Assembly: GCA_947460345.1 (NCBI GenBank)
Contig: CANHGM010000012.1
Span: 26,409-90,408 of the forward strand
DNA from: Bacteroidota bacterium
GTDB taxonomy: Bacteria > Bacteroidota > Bacteroidia > UKL13-3
DNA: 64,000 nucleotides
Reading direction: 5' to 3'
Shown here piece after piece: positions 18,951 to 28,654 of this stretch. The notes below the pieces were generated by a model. The model saw nothing but the letters and a program-made list of their open reading frames with translations. It searched no databases and was not told the origin of the DNA. Positions within the stretch are counted from its first letter, which is position 1. Every line of letters starts with the position of its first letter. Made by a program: the position numbers and the translations under genes.

Positions 18951-21008
18951 TTACCTGTGATTGTTTAAGTATGTCTGTGTTTCTAATTGTGCCCTATGTG
19001 GTATTTTTGAAGCTAATATATAAGGATTGTTTTGCTCTATATTTATTTCTCTAGCTTTTACATTGTCTGCTAATTGAATTTCCATAATCTTTTTTATTTG
19101 CTTTTTGCACTCTGAATTTAAAATGGGAAATGCAGTTTCTATTCTATTATTTAAGTTTCTTGTCATCCAATCTGCACTTGCTAAGTATATAATTTCATTT
19201 CCATCATTTGCAAATATATACACCCTTGCATGCTCCAAAAATCTATCAATAATACTGATTACTTTTATGTTTTCACTTTGACCAGCCATTCCTGGTACCA
19301 AACAACATATACCTCTTATGATTAATTGTATTTTAACTCCTGCTGTAGATGCTTCATATAGTTTAGTTATAATTTCACCATCAACCAAACTATTCATTTT
19401 ACATATGATGTATGCTTGTTTACCTTGTTTGATATTCTTAATCTCTTGCTCTATATATGAAATGAATTTACTCTTCATGTTATTAGGTGCAAGTAAAATA
19501 TATTTTGGTGACTCTAATAGCTCTGGTTGGTGTAAGTTAGAAAATATTTTTTTCATGTCTTCAGTCAACCTTTTGTCTTTAGTAAGTAGTCCGTGGTCGC
19601 AATATAGTTTTGAAGTAATTCTATTGTAGTTACCTGTAGCCATATGACCATACAAAGCCAGTTTTCCCTTTTCTTTTCTTGTAATTAAACACATTTTGCA
19701 ATGTATTTTCTGTCCTGTTTTTCCATAGTAAACAGTGGCTCCTGCTTCGTCAAGTTTTTGTGCCCAGTATATATTGTCTTCTTCGTCAAACCTTGCTTGA
19801 AGTTCCATATACACTATTACTTCTACACCATTCCTTACTGCATTTATTAGTGCTTTTACTATATTAGATTTTTTTGCAACTCTATATAATGTTATTTGAA
19901 TAGACTTAACAGAAGGGTCAAGGGCCGCTTCACGCATCAATCTTATAATATAATCAAACGATTGATAGGGGTGATGTAAAATTATATCACCTTTAGAGAT
20001 GCTATCAAACATTCTCTTTTCACTTTCTAAAGCTAATATTCGAGCTGGTGATACTTGTGAGAACTTTAATTTCTCATTTTTTACATCTGGAAAATCTTTA
20101 AAATCTTTGAAGTTGTGATACCTTCCGCCTGGAATTAAACCTCTACTGCTTAATTTTAGTTTTCTGATTAAAAAGTTAAGCATCTCTTTCGGAATTCGTT
20201 CGTCATAAACCAATCTAGTAGGTGTTCCCTTTTTTCTCTTTTTTAAACTCTCTATAAGTTTTTCTAATAAGTTTGAATTTAATTCGCTTTCTAAATCAAG
20301 TTCAGCATCTCTGGTTAGTTTTATAGTATAACTATGAAATTCATCGTAATCAAATATTGAAAATAAAATATCGCAACAACATCTAACAATATCGTCTATT
20401 AATATTATATATATATTGTTGTCGTTAGATGGTATCACATAAAATCTACCTAACACATCCACGGGTAATTCAAGAATCGCATATAATACTTTGTCTTTAG
20501 ATTCAGCTATCTTCATGCTTATAATTTGATACAAATTTTTGTCGCTCATATCAGGCAATTCAAATTTGTCATCCATAATGATTGGAAACAAATAAGCTAA
20601 AATTTCATTTCTAAAAAACTCTCTTACATTTTCTAATTGCGTTTCATTTAAATCTTTTTCATTTACTATAAATACATGTTCGTCTTCTAAAGATTTAATA
20701 ATTTCATTATATACTAAACTAAATTTTTCTTGTTGCTGTAAAACTATTTTTTGAATCTCCTCTATTACATGTAATGGATGGTTTTGATATGGAAGCAATG
20801 ATTTTTCTTTAACTTTCAACATACGCCTAAGCGAGGCTACCCTCACTCTAAAAAATTCATCCATATTTGACGAGAAAATAGATAAAAACTTTAAACGTTC
20901 TATCATAGGAACTCTACTATCAGCAGCTTCCTGAAGCACTCTTTCATTAAAAGATAACCAACTTATATCTCTTTCTGAGTAATAGAATTTATCAAATTTT
21001 TTAAGCAT
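18951..21008 (-). CDS. ppk1: Polyphosphate kinase 1
   Basis: Makes long-chain polyphosphate from ATP through a phosphohistidine. 685 residues, the usual length. N-terminal RDISWLSFNERVLQEA and MDEFFRVRVASLRR; the central HHPYQSFDYIIRLMREAALDP; the catalytic-histidine region TGQKIHCKMCLI (His436, equal to E. coli His435); and a second PLD-like half with IRGICCLVPGMAG and FLEHARVYIF. The usual exopolyphosphatase partner is not adjacent. It is divergent from the HEYGH protease gene, and both starts have TAATTTCG boxes in the -7 position. Confidence 0.96.
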   Translation of the reverse strand: MLKKFDKFYYSERDISWLSFNERVLQEAADSRVPMIERLKFLSIFSSNMDEFFRVRVASLRRMLKVKEKSLLPYQNHPLHVIEEIQKIVLQQQEKFSLVYNEIIKSLEDEHVFIVNEKDLNETQLENVREFFRNEILAYLFPIIMDDKFELPDMSDKNLYQIISMKIAESKDKVLYAILELPVDVLGRFYVIPSNDNNIYIILIDDIVRCCCDILFSIFDYDEFHSYTIKLTRDAELDLESELNSNLLEKLIESLKKRKKGTPTRLVYDERIPKEMLNFLIRKLKLSSRGLIPGGRYHNFKDFKDFPDVKNEKLKFSQVSPARILALESEKRMFDSISKGDIILHHPYQSFDYIIRLMREAALDPSVKSIQITLYRVAKKSNIVKALINAVRNGVEVIVYMELQARFDEEDNIYWAQKLDEAGATVYYGKTGQKIHCKMCLITRKEKGKLALYGHMATGNYNRITSKLYCDHGLLTKDKRLTEDMKKIFSNLHQPELLESPKYILLAPNNMKSKFISYIEQEIKNIKQGKQAYIICKMNSLVDGEIITKLYEASTAGVKIQLIIRGICCLVPGMAGQSENIKVISIIDRFLEHARVYIFANDGNEIIYLASADWMTRNLNNRIETAFPILNSECKKQIKKIMEIQLADNVKAREINIEQNNPYILASKIPHRAQLETQTYLNNHR

Positions 21009-21022
21009 AATTTTTGTTGTCG

Positions 21023-21030
21023 CGAAATTA
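21023..21030 (-). promoter_or_regulatory. -7-like box of ppk1
   Basis: TAATTTCG on the minus strand, 14 nt before the ppk1 ATG. It is a TTCG variant of the TAnnTTTG element, identical to the box before the divergent protease gene. Confidence 0.4.
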
Positions 21031-21080
21031 TTAAATTTAAGTTATTTATTTATATGTTTTTTTACATCGAATTTGTTTAA

Positions 21081-21088
21081 TAATTTCG
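21081..21088 (+). promoter_or_regulatory. -7-like box of the HEYGH protease gene
   Basis: TAATTTCG, 7 nt before the ATG at 21096. It mirrors the ppk1 box on the other strand and again leaves almost no leader. Confidence 0.4.
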
Positions 21089-21095
21089 CTAATAA

Positions 21096-22790
21096 ATGAA
21101 AGTATATATTTTTATTATTTTTTTTAGTTTAAACTTTGCTATGTATGGCCAAAGAAATCAAGAAATTTTGTTAGTTGATAAACTTGTTTTAGACTCAAAA
21201 AATGATTCTGAAAATGTTGTTAAAATTACTAAATTTTTATTAAATAATGAATTTTATAGTCAAGGTCTAGAACTGAAATTGCTTCAAAAAAATAGTTCTT
21301 TAATAGGCACACATTGGTGTTTTCAATGGCAATATCATCATTTGCCTTTATATCAAAAGTATATTAAAATTAATATTTCTAATAGCAATCAAATTCTTTC
21401 TATTTTTAATAATTTAGTAAGTTTTCAGTTGGATGCTTCATTGTTTAATATGGGTGCAAATTGTTTGTATGAAATAAATGGCAAGTTTGTTCCAGCCATT
21501 AAAATTACTGAAAATTATATAGAACAAATATATAGCTCAGATAGTCTGTTGTATGAATATGATTTAGCTTCCTATTATAAAGATACTTCAGTTTTAAACC
21601 ATGTTTTTAATCCTGATCCTGTAACTACTGCTAATACAGTTTATGGTGGAAAGCTTTCTGATTCAAATGACATTCATTATCCTTTTATAGATAGTTTATA
21701 TACCCTTACTCAAATTCCCTTATCTGTTTCTTATGATACCTTGTTTTTTGAAAATGAATTTGTGAAAATATATAGTGGCAATGATGCATCTGTATCAGCT
21801 GACTATATACTTCTTAATAATTTAAATTTGTATAACAGAAGTGAGAAAGCTTTTGAAGCAATGAATTGTTTATACCATATATATAATTTTCATAAATATA
21901 TTCAAAGTATCGGTATAAAAAATCTTGCTACCTATCAATTACCTGTTAATCCCCATGCACGTCCAGATGACCAGAGTTTATTTGTTCCAAACACTCTTCT
22001 TTTTGGTGACGGATTTGTAGATGATGCTGAAGATGCTGAAGTTGTAATTCACGAATATGGACATGCTCTTATTGAAAGTGCTTCAAAGGGTACTAATATT
22101 GGTTTCGAACGTAAAGCATTAGACGAAGGAAGTTGTGATTATTTAGCTACAGGATATACTAAAAATATTTCACCTTATAATTGGGGTAAAGTATTTCCTT
22201 GGGATGGACACAATAAGTTATCAGATACCTCTAAACTAGGCTGGGATGGGAGGGTGATAAATAGCAATAAATTATACCCTTTTGATATATCTAGTAACAG
22301 TATTCATAAAAGTGGTGAAATTTGGAGCAGTTGCTTGATTGAAATTGCAAATGATATTGGAAGAGAACAAATGGATAAAATATTACTTACTTCTTATTAT
22401 TCTGCTTCAGCAAATATTTCTTACTCTCAATTTGCCCAATTATTGCTACAAGCTGATAGTCTATTATACCATGGTATGTATCAATATAATTTATGCAAGT
22501 ATTTGTCAAAACGAGGCATTTTAAATGGTCAGTGTTATAATAGTGTATCGCAACAAAATCAGCCGTTACCTCAATTTATATATATAGGTGATGAGGTGTA
22601 TATAGAAAATGAATTACAAGAATTGTTAAATATAAATATATATACTATTGATGGGAAAGTTTTAAGTTTTAAGAAAAGTAATGAAACCTTTATTAAATTA
22701 GATCAAAATATAAGTGAAGGAGTATATATAATTAAGATAAATAATTCAAATAAAGAATACGTAAATAAGTGGGTTAATTTGCACCCATAA
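21096..22790 (+). CDS. Secreted zinc metalloprotease (HEYGH, fungalysin/M36-like) with T9SS sorting domain
   Basis: 564 residues. A signal peptide (ends NFAMYGQ) and a propeptide-like N-terminal part of about 230 residues precede the zinc site: H319-E-Y-G-H323 with the third ligand probably E344 in LDEGSCDYLA. The 20-residue gap after the HExxH motif fits gluzincins, and HEYGHALIE is closest to M36/fungalysin-type enzymes. The C-terminal 80 residues end in a T9SS-like beta domain (ELLNINIYTIDGKVLSFKKS..., EGVYIIKINNS...). The stop overlaps the convergent ispF stop by 17 bp. Confidence 0.8.
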   Translation: MKVYIFIIFFSLNFAMYGQRNQEILLVDKLVLDSKNDSENVVKITKFLLNNEFYSQGLELKLLQKNSSLIGTHWCFQWQYHHLPLYQKYIKINISNSNQILSIFNNLVSFQLDASLFNMGANCLYEINGKFVPAIKITENYIEQIYSSDSLLYEYDLASYYKDTSVLNHVFNPDPVTTANTVYGGKLSDSNDIHYPFIDSLYTLTQIPLSVSYDTLFFENEFVKIYSGNDASVSADYILLNNLNLYNRSEKAFEAMNCLYHIYNFHKYIQSIGIKNLATYQLPVNPHARPDDQSLFVPNTLLFGDGFVDDAEDAEVVIHEYGHALIESASKGTNIGFERKALDEGSCDYLATGYTKNISPYNWGKVFPWDGHNKLSDTSKLGWDGRVINSNKLYPFDISSNSIHKSGEIWSSCLIEIANDIGREQMDKILLTSYYSASANISYSQFAQLLLQADSLLYHGMYQYNLCKYLSKRGILNGQCYNSVSQQNQPLPQFIYIGDEVYIENELQELLNINIYTIDGKVLSFKKSNETFIKLDQNISEGVYIIKINNSNKEYVNKWVNLHP

Positions 22791-23256
22791 GCAGAACAAC
22801 TGCATAAGCTGTAGCTCCTTCTTCTCTTCCTATAAAACCCATGGTTTCATTAGTGGTTGCTTTAATTCCAATAGCATTTACTTCAATAGATAGAATTGGA
22901 GCAAGCACTTCTTTCATCTGTTCTATATATGGATTTATTTTGGGTTTTTCCATAACCAAAGTTGCATCTATATTTTCTATCCGCCATCCTTTTTCATGAA
23001 TCAAATCAACTACTTTTCGCAATATAATTTTACTATCAATTCCTTCAATTTTTTTATTTGTATTAGGGAAGTGGAATCCAATATCTCTAAGTCCTGCAGC
23101 TCCTAATATTGCATCAGCAATAGCGTGAATTAAAACATCTGCATCACTGTGTCCTATCAATCCTAATTCGGAAGGTATTTTAATACCTCCCAACCATAAA
23201 TCTCGTTCATCAGAAAGTTGATGAACATCAAACCCCATACCAACTCTAATTTTCAT
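22774..23256 (-). CDS. ispF: 2-C-methyl-D-erythritol 2,4-cyclodiphosphate synthase
   Basis: Cyclises CDP-methylerythritol 2-phosphate in the non-mevalonate isoprenoid pathway; normally a trimer. 160 residues. Seen: GMGFDVHQL with the Asp/His zinc ligands (D10, H12), the IGHSDADVLIHAIADAILGAAGLRDIGFHFP signature (third His ligand), and the C-terminal NETMGFIGREEGATAYAVVLL. It starts 8 bp after porV ends, so the two are probably co-transcribed although their functions are unrelated. Confidence 0.96.
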   Translation of the reverse strand: MKIRVGMGFDVHQLSDERDLWLGGIKIPSELGLIGHSDADVLIHAIADAILGAAGLRDIGFHFPNTNKKIEGIDSKIILRKVVDLIHEKGWRIENIDATLVMEKPKINPYIEQMKEVLAPILSIEVNAIGIKATTNETMGFIGREEGATAYAVVLLMGAN

Positions 23257-23264
23257 AGAGCTTT

Positions 23265-24458
23265 CTAGTTATTGTTATTGGTTGGTCCGCTCGTGTTTTC
23301 GAAGTTAAACAAAATGCTAAATCGCAAAGTGTTCTCTAATGGGTTTCTTTGCTGCATAGGCACCAAATAAGCAAAGTCTAACCCAAATACTTTATATCTA
23401 ATTCCAAGGCCTAATGTGATGTATCTTCTATTTCCTTTAAAAGGTGACTCATGAAAAAAGCCCATTCTGCCGGCAAATTGTTTTTCATACCAATATTCCA
23501 TGCCTAATTGATATATAACTTCTCTAAGTTCTTCTTTCCCACCACCCGGTGCATCATAAAAAGATTGGAACATGCCTTGTGCCGGTGATACATTATTATC
23601 CATTCCTGAAGTAATTAATTCTGGATTACTTAAGTTTTCACGCTTTGGTGGCGTAGGTACTAATAGTTTACTTAACTCTACGGTAAATCCAATATCATTG
23701 TGGTCATCTAATTTTATTTTCTCATATACACCTGTTCTTAAATTTGTTGGGATAAAGTCTCTGTTTAGAGAATTTGTATATGTTATTTTATTGCCAATAT
23801 TTGTTAAGTTTAATCCCCAAGCAAATTGTGCATCTTGTCCATTTAATTTGTGAGTATCTCTATAGTAAAATGATATATCTCCTGCACCTGCAATACCTGC
23901 TTTTGCTTGTTGCCCTCCTTGTAATACTACTCTTCCAGCTAAATTAGAAATGATAAACCTTAAATTTACGCCAACTGAAAATTTATCACTTAATTTACGT
24001 GAATAACAGCCATCAAATGCATATTCACTAGGTGTAAAAGTTCCTAATGAATTATTGTTTACATCTGTAAAATTTATACTTCCTAATGAAAAATACCTCA
24101 TACTTGCTCCCCATGCTGATTTGTCATCAATTCTTCTGTAACCTGAAAGATAATATAACCATACATCAGGAACTAACGTTTTTAACCATGGTGCTGAAGA
24201 AATTCCTAATGCACCTTTCTTTTCAGCAAAGGCAAGTTTTGCAGCATTCCAATGTACTGCATTTGCATCTGTTGAAATGGCTACTCCTGCATCTGCCATC
24301 CCACCCGAACGAGCATCAGGAGATATTTGTAAAAATGGAACGGATGTAGTTATAACGTTGAATTTTTTTGTAAAATCAGTCAGTTGAGTTCCCGTAGATT
24401 GGGCATGAACGATGATTATAGTTAAAATAAATTGCGTACTTATGATATATTTTTTCAT
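23265..24458 (-). CDS. porV: T9SS outer-membrane shuttle protein PorV (LptO)
   Basis: FadL-like 14-strand outer-membrane barrel that takes cargo from the Sov/SprA translocon to the PorU attachment complex. 397 residues, with a signal peptide ending VHAQ. The N-terminal hatch text VPFLQISPDARSGGMADAGVA..DANAVHWNAAKLAF is diagnostic of PorV. Repeated amphipathic strands end RFSILFNFE. It lies downstream of porU on the same strand with an 80-bp gap holding its own -7 box, and 8 bp before ispF. Confidence 0.95.
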   Translation of the reverse strand: MKKYIISTQFILTIIIVHAQSTGTQLTDFTKKFNVITTSVPFLQISPDARSGGMADAGVAISTDANAVHWNAAKLAFAEKKGALGISSAPWLKTLVPDVWLYYLSGYRRIDDKSAWGASMRYFSLGSINFTDVNNNSLGTFTPSEYAFDGCYSRKLSDKFSVGVNLRFIISNLAGRVVLQGGQQAKAGIAGAGDISFYYRDTHKLNGQDAQFAWGLNLTNIGNKITYTNSLNRDFIPTNLRTGVYEKIKLDDHNDIGFTVELSKLLVPTPPKRENLSNPELITSGMDNNVSPAQGMFQSFYDAPGGGKEELREVIYQLGMEYWYEKQFAGRMGFFHESPFKGNRRYITLGLGIRYKVFGLDFAYLVPMQQRNPLENTLRFSILFNFENTSGPTNNNN

Positions 24459-24490
24459 CTAAATTTAATTCTTCTAATCTTTATTTTGTG

Positions 24491-24498
24491 CAAATATA
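24491..24498 (-). promoter_or_regulatory. -7 box of porV
   Basis: TATATTTG on the minus strand in the 80-bp porU-porV gap, 32 nt from the porV ATG. It suggests that porV can be transcribed apart from porU. Confidence 0.45.
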
Positions 24499-24538
24499 CT
24501 TATAAATTTCTTTATGAGACGAGGGTTGTATTCGCTGG

Positions 24539-27500
24539 TTAATTTATTATAACTAATTTTCCTTGGTCTTCTATTATTTCTCCAGCAGATGTTTTAACTT
24601 TTATTTTATACAAATATACGCCCCTACCAATTTTTTCACCATATTCATCTCTCCCATCCCACTCAATATTGTCAAAATGAGACCCATCTGTTGGGTATAT
24701 CAAATATAAGTTTTTTACAATTTGTCCTGTAATACTTAGTATTTGAACTTGAACTTGTAACATCTCACCCGCTTTGTTGTGGTCAAAATGAAATGCAGTT
24801 TTTGTAGTAAAAGGGTTGGGGTAATTTAACACATTTTTTATTATTAAAGTAGCATCTTGTGCTACTATAAATTCTGTTGATGATTCACTTGAATTGTTTA
24901 ATACGTCCCATGCTTTTACTTTGAGCGTATGTTTGCCATCTTCAATATTCACAAGTTGATAACGTACTTTGCCACTTTTATAATTGTCTAAATCTGATTG
25001 GTAATAGTCATTTACTGTATAAATTTTTTCTCCATCAAGTGTTGCAGTAATATTTCTTCCTACACCTATTCCCACAGCATTTATTCCACTCTCATCTTTT
25101 AGTTTTAATAACATAAGTGGGTTTTGATTCGTCATCCCACCATAGGCAAACTTTTCATCGTTTAAATATATATTTATTTCTGGTCCAGTCATGTCAGCAT
25201 AACTCGTATCAGCAGTTCCTCCAATAATAATATTGTCATAAATACCTTTGGCTTGGTATTTATTGTCGTAAGCATAATAACTAATTTTACCTTTACCCCA
25301 TTGGTAGTTTATATCTTTGGGAACTATAAATGCAAATTCAAACTTCCCATTCATTACCGTTGCTTTGCCTCTATATATAGAATTTTTTTGTTGCGTAAAT
25401 GTAACAATCGGGCTTGCAGGATCATTTCCTAAGGTCTTATATGTTAAAGTCTTATCAAATACTGTAGGGTAAACAGTACCGTTGAAATCAGCTATTAAAT
25501 TATTGTTTTTATCTTTTATGTCTCCTTTTATTTGAACTAATTGGAATGCCTTAATAGTGTCGCCAGCTATATTAATCTGTTTGTTACGTATATGTGTTGT
25601 TACTACATTGTTTACTGGCAATCCTAAATCTAAAGATGGGTCTCCCATAATATAGAAATTTCTCAACCAATTTCCATTTGCTACTTTTAATTTTAAATAC
25701 GCTTCTCCAATAGTAGGATATTTACCATTCTTTACTTCAAACATATTTTGATAAAACAACCCTTTATTGAAAGGTTCGTTTTGGCCTGTATTAGCAATTC
25801 TAGATGTTCCTATATATGCAATGGCTCCACCTTTGTTGCTTAACATCAATCTTTCCCCAGCTGAAACTATTTCAGGGTTGTCAAATGGCCCAAAGTCGCA
25901 TGTAGCTGCCATAAATATAGGTAAATGGTTGTAGTTTTTTAAATTGTTTATATCTGTTACATTAAATATGTTTTCATGTGCCCATTGATATGGTCCTCCA
26001 TGACCAGAATAGTTAACTATTAAACAACCTCTATCTAAAATTCTTTTTAACTCATCATTTACATCAGGGTATGAAGGAACACCATTAACAATTTTCTTTT
26101 CGTAAGCATCTAAATATAATTTGTTTATGTTTAAACCGGGTTCGGCAGCTTGTATATATCCTGCAACATGGTCAGCTTGTGAACGGTGTGTGTCATTATC
26201 TCCATCATCACCTATTATTGTTATATATTGTCTCCAATCTCCAATTGATTCATTTGAGTTATAATGAATCAGTTTGTCAATCATTTGTTTGGCTTCCAAC
26301 GCATTCCCCACGGGTATTCTTCCAACTGCTACATCTAATCCTTCCTCAATAAAATCATTTAAATATCCTTCTCCATCATCTAGTGTCCCATAATATTCAT
26401 CGTTACAAAAACTTCCGCTGGTATGCGAATCAAAACTTTGATATGAAGGGATAAAATTAGTGTTGTTCTTTAATCTATCTTTAAAGTCATAGGAACCATC
26501 ACCAAAAATCAATAAATATTTTGGTTTGTCTTGAATTGAAGATGCTTTATCATATAACATTTTCATATAATTTCTTATAGCAGTAATATCTTGAACCCCA
26601 CATGAAAACTCATTGTAAATTGTTTGCGGATCTATTACTTGCACTCTTAATCCTTTATCCTTTTTGTATGTTGCATATCTGATGGCTTCGCTTTGAAATG
26701 AAGGATGGGTAAGTATCACCAAATCATAAAAATTGTTGTTATGTAAATTTTGGTTTCCGCTCTTATACCAAGTTTCAGGAGTTAAAAAATCATTATTATA
26801 TACGATATACTCATGTAAGTTTAAATTTTGATCATATATATTTAAATCACTCCCTGAAATCTCTCCAATAATCATAGATGGATTAAGAGGATCTGAAACA
26901 TCAAGTAACTTAGCCTGTGATGCATTTCTTATTTGGTATTTTACATCTGCGTTTCCAAATGATTTTGAATCTCTAAATTGCATAGTAGATCCAGTAAAAA
27001 TCAAATTTCTTCTGCTAATAATCTCAAAATAATTTAACCATCCTTTGGCAGTAAAATCTGAAGATTTTTCAAGTTCATATTCTATACTTAATTGGTTGCT
27101 TCCCTGAAAAGAATTTGATGAATAGCTAGGCATCATATAAGGGTCGCCGTAGTCAGGGTATGTGGGTGTAATTGATATCGTATCAATATAATTTCCATTA
27201 ATATATACTTTAAAATAGGGGGTACTTGTTCTATTGAAAGTTCTTCCTGCGATATAAGAGTTTATATAATAAGATTGATTGGTGTTTGCATCTGGTAAAT
27301 TTAAATTAAAATTGAATAAGGTAGTTTTGTCAAATTCTTCACCATACCATTCTCTTCCAGTATGACTTAAGTTTGCTAAGTCTTTTTCGTAAAAGTATAA
27401 TTCATCAAAATCAGATACGATAGAACTCGGTGTTCCAGTTGATTTATTTATACTTTGCATGCGTTTGCCAAGCCCTGGTGTTATACCCAAATAAATACCA

Positions 27501-28351
27501 CTTTCTTCACTATATATATTATATTCATGACTATATCTTTTAATAGTAGAATTAAAATTCCAAACGTGAGGCCCTTTGTGATAAAAAAGTATATAATCTT
27601 CATTGTCAAAATGGCCATCTTGCTCTCCAATCACTTGTATAGCCATTTCTTCAGGATCATTATAAAATGAACTGTTTGTGTTTTGTGGTAACATACCACC
27701 GCCCATTCCATACATTTTAATTGTTCTGGGATCAACGCCTTCTATATTTATCCCCATTCTATCTAACAGGGCTTTATCTAATTTATATAACCCAGCTTTT
27801 TTTATTCTGATATTTATAAATGTTCCTGAAGCTAAAATGGAATTATTTTTCCAATTAACTCCTCTTAATGTTGTGTTTAACTGTTGTCTTTTTGAATACA
27901 CCAACGTAAAACTTTTTAACCTGAGAATAGTGTTGTTATCAGAACCTAACTTAAAAGGTAGGATATTTAAAACTGTATAATTTACCATTCTTGATTTGGT
28001 AAATGAAACTTGAGGAACCATAAATAATTTTTTAGTCTGTTCAGAAATAGTAGATTGATTGTTGACTAAATACTTTTGATCAAATGATTCAAAAACTTCA
28101 TTAACTATTTTTACATCATATAGAAATTGAGTACCAGCTTCTTTTGAAATAGTAATTTCAGGTATTTTACATTGAATATTTATATGTGTTAATTCATCAT
28201 CTACTAATTGATATTTAGATTTAGATGAAATTAAATCTTTTTGTTCAATGTTCTTCCAATGAAGTTCGTATGTTTGTTTAATATCTTGGGCATTTATTTG
28301 TATAAAAAGCAGCAATATAAAAGTAAGTACAGAGAAGATTTTTTTTAACAT
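24539..28351 (-). CDS. porU: T9SS C-terminal signal peptidase PorU (C25-type)
   Basis: Sortase-like cysteine peptidase of the attachment complex. It cuts the sorting domain from cargo and links the protein to anionic lipopolysaccharide. 1270 residues with a signal peptide (ends INAQ). A long beta-rich N-terminal half (two Ig/jelly-roll-like regions) precedes the gingipain-type domain at about 540-930. The catalytic dyad is seen as His784 in NYSGHGG and Cys818 in AATCDFGPFDN. PorU's own C-terminal domain (VLNYPNPFTTKTAFHFDHN..., EIIEDQGKLVIIN) anchors it with PorV. The neighbours porV and gldJ give the arrangement found in Flavobacterium johnsoniae. Confidence 0.95.
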   Translation of the reverse strand: MLKKIFSVLTFILLLFIQINAQDIKQTYELHWKNIEQKDLISSKSKYQLVDDELTHINIQCKIPEITISKEAGTQFLYDVKIVNEVFESFDQKYLVNNQSTISEQTKKLFMVPQVSFTKSRMVNYTVLNILPFKLGSDNNTILRLKSFTLVYSKRQQLNTTLRGVNWKNNSILASGTFINIRIKKAGLYKLDKALLDRMGINIEGVDPRTIKMYGMGGGMLPQNTNSSFYNDPEEMAIQVIGEQDGHFDNEDYILFYHKGPHVWNFNSTIKRYSHEYNIYSEESGIYLGITPGLGKRMQSINKSTGTPSSIVSDFDELYFYEKDLANLSHTGREWYGEEFDKTTLFNFNLNLPDANTNQSYYINSYIAGRTFNRTSTPYFKVYINGNYIDTISITPTYPDYGDPYMMPSYSSNSFQGSNQLSIEYELEKSSDFTAKGWLNYFEIISRRNLIFTGSTMQFRDSKSFGNADVKYQIRNASQAKLLDVSDPLNPSMIIGEISGSDLNIYDQNLNLHEYIVYNNDFLTPETWYKSGNQNLHNNNFYDLVILTHPSFQSEAIRYATYKKDKGLRVQVIDPQTIYNEFSCGVQDITAIRNYMKMLYDKASSIQDKPKYLLIFGDGSYDFKDRLKNNTNFIPSYQSFDSHTSGSFCNDEYYGTLDDGEGYLNDFIEEGLDVAVGRIPVGNALEAKQMIDKLIHYNSNESIGDWRQYITIIGDDGDNDTHRSQADHVAGYIQAAEPGLNINKLYLDAYEKKIVNGVPSYPDVNDELKRILDRGCLIVNYSGHGGPYQWAHENIFNVTDINNLKNYNHLPIFMAATCDFGPFDNPEIVSAGERLMLSNKGGAIAYIGTSRIANTGQNEPFNKGLFYQNMFEVKNGKYPTIGEAYLKLKVANGNWLRNFYIMGDPSLDLGLPVNNVVTTHIRNKQINIAGDTIKAFQLVQIKGDIKDKNNNLIADFNGTVYPTVFDKTLTYKTLGNDPASPIVTFTQQKNSIYRGKATVMNGKFEFAFIVPKDINYQWGKGKISYYAYDNKYQAKGIYDNIIIGGTADTSYADMTGPEINIYLNDEKFAYGGMTNQNPLMLLKLKDESGINAVGIGVGRNITATLDGEKIYTVNDYYQSDLDNYKSGKVRYQLVNIEDGKHTLKVKAWDVLNNSSESSTEFIVAQDATLIIKNVLNYPNPFTTKTAFHFDHNKAGEMLQVQVQILSITGQIVKNLYLIYPTDGSHFDNIEWDGRDEYGEKIGRGVYLYKIKVKTSAGEIIEDQGKLVIIN

Positions 28352-28654
28352 ATTGGTTTATTAAACGAAATTATAAAAGTTTTGTTTTAAATAGCTAAAC
28401 GCAAATATTTTTTTATTATTGCTTTCAAAATTTTAGATGACAAACTTACTATATTAGTTGCATTATTTATATGCAAGCAACCATTTAAAAGTAATTATTG
28501 TCTTGAGCATTAAAGGATGAATTTATTCTATTTGACAATTTTTTTACATAGTGTGCGTTAACCTATTTAAAATTGAATTTAAAGAATATATTTGCAAATC
28601 TTTTTTATAAATCTTTGAAATGTCAACATACATCACTAAATTTGCCGAATTGAG
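28352..28654. promoter_or_regulatory. Divergent control region between porU and porP/sprF-like gene
   Basis: 303 bp without a gene. Towards porU, TAATTTCG (28373-28366) lies 14 nt before the start. Towards the plus strand there is a very good promoter, TTTG (28614-28617), 19 nt, TAAATTTG (28637-28644), followed after 10 nt by ATG. A second TATATTTG (28587-28594) could be an extra start site. No repeat or RNA was seen. Confidence 0.6.
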